Program-made: the position numbers and the translations under genes
The notes under the pieces: generated by a model
What the model was told of the DNA's origin: nothing
Seen by the model: the letters and a program-made list of their open reading frames with translations, nothing else
The model's database searches: none
Shown: positions 1-6,400 of the stretch, in pieces
Position numbering within the stretch: position 1 is the first letter of the stretch
How the letters are laid out: each line of letters opens with the position of its first letter
Assembly (NCBI GenBank): GCA_030619365.1
Contig: JAUXBQ010000108.1
Location: forward strand, 1-8,425
Origin: a candidate division FCPU426 bacterium
Lineage (GTDB): Bacteria > Oederibacteriota > JAAXVQ01 > JAUVAV01
DNA length: 8,425 nucleotides
Reading direction: 5' to 3'

Positions 1-405
1 CACCGCGGGCAGTTGGCCCTGCTCCGCGGTCCATTCATTGACCGTGGTTTGTAGAATCCGCAGCCAGGCCGCTTCGCCCAGCGCGCCGGTTCTCAGTTCA
101 TTGACCAGCGTGCGCAGTTCCTTGGCATATCCGGTTTTGGCCAGTTCGGCCAGGCGCGCCTGGACCTCGGCCTCTGTGACCAGTTCCGCCTCCGGCCGGA
201 CGGCAGCCGGGTCAAAGGCGCTGGAGACCGTTTCCGTCATCCGGATGACGGCTCCCAGGAAATCAGCCGGGTCCAGGGCTTTGTGCTGCCGCGAGAGCGT
301 GGCGTATTTCCCGCCAGGCCGCCGGGCGGCTTCTATCCGGGCGCGCGCCACCAGGCCCGGGGCGGTTTCCGGTTCCGTGAAATCAAACCGGTCCAGCGTG
401 ACTCT
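1..405 (-). other. Unassigned helical tail continuing out of the window, residues 2674-2808
   Basis: About 135 charged, Ala-rich residues follow the last membrane hairpin, with segments such as GLVARARIEAARRPGGKYA and EAEVQARLAELAKTGYAKEL. They look helical and soluble. The frame stays open to base 1, so the protein continues beyond the window and this is not its carboxy terminus. No domain is recognised. Confidence 0.5.
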
Positions 406-3400
406 GGCGTACACCCAGGCCAGGCCCGCGGCCAGCAGTCCGGCAGCCAGGCTGATCGCGATGACCGGCAATCCGAATATGGCAGCGGCCAGGGCGCTGA
501 CGACCAGTGTGCCCAGGCCCAAGGCCGTGGTAAACAGGCCCAGGCCTTTCTCCAGCACCTGGCCGGTCAATTCGCGTTGCAGACCTTCCCAGAGGGCGCC
601 CAGGCGGGAGGTCCGGGCCGTGGCCTGTTGCGGCATCACCCAGTCCCGGAGCGCGCGGTCCACGGCCGTGTTCAGCATCCGCTTGGCGAAGCGGAATTTG
701 AAATTGTCCCAGGCGGTCGGCTGGGTCGTCTGGCGGGCAAAGCGGAGAATCATCCGAAGCACGAAGTCCGATACGAGGACTTTGGCCTGGGCCCCGGGCT
801 GTTCCTGGTAGGAACTCTGGGGAACGCCTTCCCACAATTTGCTCCAGCCGCTTCGGTTCGGATAGATTTCGGAAATTGTCCCGAAGTCCAGTTCCGCGCC
901 GGTTAAAAACATCATTTCTTTCAGCATTTGGTTTTCTTCCGCGGTCACGGTATGGGCCGGGCCGCTGTGCAGCAGGGCCAATAGCAAGGTCTTCATGATT
1001 GCCAGACCCGAGGCCGCCACCAGCGCCACGAGCATTGCGGCCGGATCCACCCGCAACTGCCCGATAGTAACTTGCAGAGAAGAAACCAGCGGGAAGAGCA
1101 CGGCCGTGAAGCCCAGCATATTGATGGTCCGGAGTATTTTATGGAATCCCGGCCGGTTCCGCAGCGGGACATTAAACCAGGGGTTGAGGCGTTGAATCTT
1201 CCGGAGCAGCGGCGCGGGTTCGCCCGGCACTTCTTCCGGAACGGCTTCAATAACTTCCGGAGGAGCCACCGGTGGGCGGAAGAACCCGATCAGCGCGGCG
1301 CCCAACTGCCGGAAGCTGGTGGCCACCTGGTTGTACATCTCGCGATAGGCCTGCTCCTCGTTTTTATTGCCCCTATGCGCTTCCTCGTGCAGGAGGAAGA
1401 GGCCGCGCGCGAATACCGGCAAGTGCCGCAGGGCGTCCTTGTCCAGGTAAATCACCCAGCCCCGGGCCGGATCAGCCGGATCCGGACGCGCGTAGGAGAT
1501 GGAAGTAGCCTGTCCGCTTTTATCCTCGTCGTCCCTGAACTCGCGGTAAAATTCCAGGTCGCTCCCATCCCCAAAGCGCGGGAAGAACCGCGGATATTGC
1601 TTGGCCAGCCTGGCGTATCCGATGGCGAAAGCGACGGCCACAAACAAGCCGGCGCCCAGAATCCCCCCCAGGAATCCATATTCCGCCCGGAGGTCTCCGA
1701 ACCCAACGCGGCGGGCCATGTTCAGCGCTTCATTCCGCGCCACGAATTTCTTGTCAGCGGCTTCGATCCTAAGATTGCTGATTTCAATCTCACCCGTTTC
1801 ACCTGGTTTGCCATTAATCGCCACACCGAATTTCTGGGAATATTTCAGTCTTTCCCTTCCCACGCCTCCCCAGTCGTAGACAAAGTCTTGCCGGGCTATG
1901 CTCACCCGGCCGGTGGTGACCCGGTACAGGCGCTTGACAAACACCGCACCCGAGGGAGTGATTATTTTCACCTCCAGATTAACCGCCCGCGGGGTTTTAA
2001 GTCCGAAACTCAGGTCAAAATCGCGAGAAAGGTCCATATTCAAAGGCTTTACAACCGAAACCCATTTCCCTTTATTCAGGTCAAACTGGATGGTGAGGCC
2101 ATCGTCCGTGGGCTTGACTTCCAGCCCGGCATTCTTGTCTTTGAGCAGTTCCCATCCCAATATAACTTTCAGGCCGGTTATCCGGCCGTCCGGGGCTGCT
2201 TTCAAGGTACTGGCAGCCAACTGGTCGTCCATTATGTTGCCTTTGTTGTAGGCCCCCTTCTGAACGCGGGCGAAGATCTCATCCAGCAGGTCCTGGTATG
2301 AGCTCTCCCGGGCCTGGTCGGGCTGATAGGCCGGGATTTTCGACCGCGCCTGCCGCACAATGGGGTGTTGCGCGAATAATTCGCGGATCACTCCCTGATC
2401 CAGATAATTCGTCAGGGACATGGTAAAGAGCGCCAAATCCCAGGACGTGGTTGATTGGGCTTTCGCCTTGTCCACCACGTCGTAGGCGTCAAAGACTTGC
2501 TCGCCGGTGATGATCCCCATTTCCTGCATCTTGATCAAGTCCTGCGCCACGCGGCTGGGGAACGTCTCCAAAAACATGGCCAGGGCGTGGGGCGCCACAA
2601 TACGCGAAGAGACATATCCGACTCCCAGGTACCCGCCCGGCACGTGCGGGTCGGCCGAAGCCGAGGAACCCCACAGGGGATACTTGTTTTCCCGCGCGTG
2701 CGCCATCAGGGCGCCGCCCAAATTGGCCAGGGCCTCATCGTATTCAGTCCCGGACAAGTACAGTCCCGGCAATTTGAAGAAAAGCGTGAAGCCCGCCTTG
2801 ATGCCTTCCTGGGACAGGCCCGGGAACCTGAATCCATGAGCATGATTGTAGGTTTCCGCAGCGTTCTTTTGCTCGATACTGGCCGGGGACAGCACGTTCA
2901 GGCCGATGGCAATGAGATAAGCGAAGAAAGATTCGTTATAACCGGCCAGGACCCAGTCTTTCTTGATCTTGCCGTTTTGATAAGCCCCGTACAGCAGGTT
3001 CTGTCCGGGTATTTTGTAGGCCGCAAAATCGTAGCGGTCCATAATCGTCTGGCACAGTTGTCGGATCTCAGGCACCTGCGCGAACGCCATCTGGGTGACC
3101 ATGAGGTCCGCGAATAAATTACCTTCATCGATCAGGTTGTTGATCGGATCGCGCGCCCGGGGGATCCGGCCGGCATCGAGCCGGTCCAGTCTCGCCCAGG
3201 TATACGGCACGCCGTTTTGATTATGCCGCCGCTGATAGGCCTCCAGGGTCTTGAGGGCTTTCAAGACTCGCGCCTGGTTCTGCATCGCTACCGGCCGGTT
3301 GACCACCCGCTGCTGGTGAAAGGCCACGGACCAGAGCGCGAGTGCCTTGCCGATATTGCTGGTGGAGGTGTAGGGCGTCCGCTCCCCGTTCAGCACCCGG

Positions 3401-6400
3401 TCCACCGGCCAGCCGCTGTTGGGGTCAATCATCCGGTTGAATTGCGCCAAGGCGTTGTTCCGCATCTGGCGGAGCGCCTGTTGCTGGCTGTCGGTCACAC
3501 GCAGCCGCTCTTTCCGGATTTGCCGGCGCTCTTCGGCCGAGAGCGTCAGGGGCGGCTGGTTCGTCCCGGCCATGTCACCCCGTATCTGCCGCATGACGAT
3601 CTCCTGTTTGGGCATGCCGTACACGTGCTCCAGTCTTTCGGAGAAATCCGACACGCGGCCCTGGCTGGGCAGGGCGAAACTTATTTCCAGTGCCAGGTCC
3701 AGGATGATCTTCCGGGTCGCGAATTTGATCGCCAACTGGTGCGGGGTCAGGGTCCCGGTCCGGAACAGGTCCCACCAATTGCTGATGTCCCCGTCCTTCA
3801 TGGACAGTGCTGGATGGCGGTAGATGCCCATGTCCTGGGCGAAGCGGAGGATGTCGGTGCGGACTTGGATATTCGGTATCAAGAGCCCCTGCAGTTGGCG
3901 GACCGTCGGCTCCAGCAACTTGAGCCCGATGCCTCGCCGGGACAGATTTTGTTTTATTTGCAGATACACCATATGGGTGCGCAGGTCCTGCCCTTTGTAA
4001 ATAAAAGCCCGGTCCAGGGTATCCGCCAGGCGGAACCATTCCGCCAGGCCGGTCGGCGTCTGCGGAATGCGAAAGCGGTAACTCTCGGCTAAACGCTTCA
4101 CTTCGTACAGCATGGTCATATAACGCTCGCTGACGTTCAGCTTGCCGCGGTGCAGGCGCAACTCATGGATGTCCGCCTGGCTGAGTCTGTACGACCATTG
4201 CCCCTGATGAAAGTGCAGTTCATACGCCCGGTCCCAGATGCTGGTGTCGGAAGTCAAGCGGGTGAAATTCTGCACGTCCCGGTTGACCTCGCGCCGGCTG
4301 AGAACCTCCGTGAAAGGTTCCTCCTGGATCCGGCTTGGGTCCTGGGCTTGGGCCAGGAGACCGACTTCCGCCGGAGCGCCGGGTTCCACCCCGCGGGTAA
4401 GCCGAAAGCGCTCCAAAATGCGGCCTGCATCAACCCGGCTGAAGAAAAACACGGTCATAAGCCCCGCCGCCGCGATATTGACCACCACGATCACAATGAC
4501 CGGCATATTCCGGCCGATCGTCCGGCCCAGGTTGCCGAAGAACCTGCCGATGCGCTGGCCGAGGTCCAGCATGGTCAAGTTGAGCCGGCCAAGGTCTCTT
4601 TTCACCTGCAGGTCCGCCATGACCAAACGGTTATTGATACGTTCCACGTCCAGGCCGGGTGCCAGCCAGATCAAATAGGCCAGCGTTTCATTGGCCATCT
4701 GGGTAAAGACCGAGGGTTTCATCCGCAGCGCGCTAAACCGGCGCTGTAAGTCCACGTGCGTCAGTTCATGTTTGAGTATGAGTTTCTGCATGAAACCGGG
4801 GATCCAGGATAACACGGCCGGATTATATTCCAGCCGCCCCTGCCGCACCCGGGCCGGGGTCAAACCGCGCAGCGTGCTGGCATGAGCCGGATCGAAGAAT
4901 TGCGGAATCAGGGCAAAGGGACCGGAAATCCCCAGGGCCTTCAGCCAGCCGGCAACCAACAGGCCCACGCTCGCCAGGATAAACAGGCCGCCGCCTAAAA
5001 AGCCGGGCGCCAGGCCCAGGAGCGGTACCCAGCCGGCCACGTGCAGGAGTCCGGTTAAGGCATAGCCCGCCCACCCTAGGAGGCCAAATCCCACACTCAT
5101 CAGGACCGTGCCCAGGAAAGCCACGTTCTGGGTTATCTGCTGGTCCACGACCTCGTTCATAGCCAAGCGGGTGTCTTCGACCTGACTCGGAACCATAATG
5201 GTATCCCCGGCATAGATCTTGTTGCGGTTCCGGATTGTCTGGTTGAGCGCCAGCAAGCGGTCAACGGTCGTTTTGAACAACTTCGCGATTCCTCCCAGGG
5301 TGGTGCCGTCCGGTATCTTATATTCCTGCAACGCGGCGGGCAGACCGGTTGCCACGGTTTCCGCCACGGGCGCCACTTCCTGCCGGGGCGTGGTGACCAG
5401 GGGTTGCCCAACGGTCTTGGCGACCGGCTGGATGAGGGTCAGGCCCAGTTCGCGGGTTACCGGGGCTGCGGGCCGCTGGATCGTTCTCCCGGCGATGATC
5501 AAAGCCTTGTCCTTAATATTATTGATCCGCATCAATTCCGGCACCGTGGTGTTAAACAACTTCGCGATTTTACCCAAGGTCATGCCTTTGGGGATTTTAT
5601 AAGGCAGCAAAGCGCCGGTTTCTCCCCGGACCGGCTCTTCACGGTCTTCCCGGGGAACCACCCTTGACTGGTCCGGCGTGGCAGGGGCTGCGGCTTTCTG
5701 GATCGTGTCGCGCAGCAGGTTGATTTGCACGAGATCCTGATAAAACCCCGTTTGCGCTTCGCCCAAACTGCGCCGGGCCGTGCTTAGACGGTTGATGAGA
5801 GTCAGCAACTTATTAAAAGCCGCCTGACCTTGCGCCACGTCGCGGTCACTGGCCTGCAGGCGGTTTTGCGCGTCCTGAAGCTGCTTTTCCACTTGGGCCA
5901 GCTCGGTTTCAATGGCTGTGCGCTGCCTACCCGCGGGGGTCATTTCCAGGCGGTTTTGCAGCGAGGTTTGGGTCCGTTCCAGGGGCACCAGTTCCGCGAA
6001 AATTTCGGTGTTGTCCACGCTCAGGCCGGCCTCGCTCTGAGTTTGATAGAGCGCGAGCTGGGACTCGATTTCCTCGACCAGGCGGAGCGCGTTCTCATAA
6101 TTTTCGAAATCCAGGGACAATTGGCTGATCAGGGTAGTCACTTCCGCGTCCACTTGCTTACGATGCATTTGCAGGAACAATTTGGCGTTATCCGCGAGCA
6201 GCCGGGCGATGTCCTGGTTGAAATAATCCTCGCCGCGGTTGAGCACCGTCAGAATAAGCCGGCCGGAGAAGGCGACTGGATTGTCTTCCGCGTTTTGGAA
6301 GATCGCGCCCACTTCGCCCCGGACTTGGGGCAAGTACTTATCTAATATCGCCTGCTTACTGGCCAATTCCGCGCGCTGGGCCTCGAGCAGCGCCTGTTGC

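Noticed and set aside
383..835. Short minus-strand open frame in another register
   Set aside because: It overlaps the membrane block and preceding region of the giant gene in a different frame, and its Arg/Pro/Gly-rich translation is typical of a frame shadow in GC-rich DNA.
1072..2301. Long open frame of 409 codons on the + strand
   Set aside because: It lies codon-for-codon antisense to the giant minus-strand gene. It exists because that gene rarely uses TTA, CTA and TCA codons, and its translation shows no domain.
3217..4092. Open frame of 291 codons on the + strand
   Set aside because: It is antisense to the hydrolase and the helical region. It has no recognisable protein motif and no convincing ribosome-binding site.
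5098..5160. Internal in-frame ATG codons (residues 1089 and 1109) as a possible start of a separate membrane-peptidase gene
   Set aside because: No purine-rich ribosome-binding sequence lies just upstream of either, and the frame is continuous with the LysM repeats, so a separate start is not needed.
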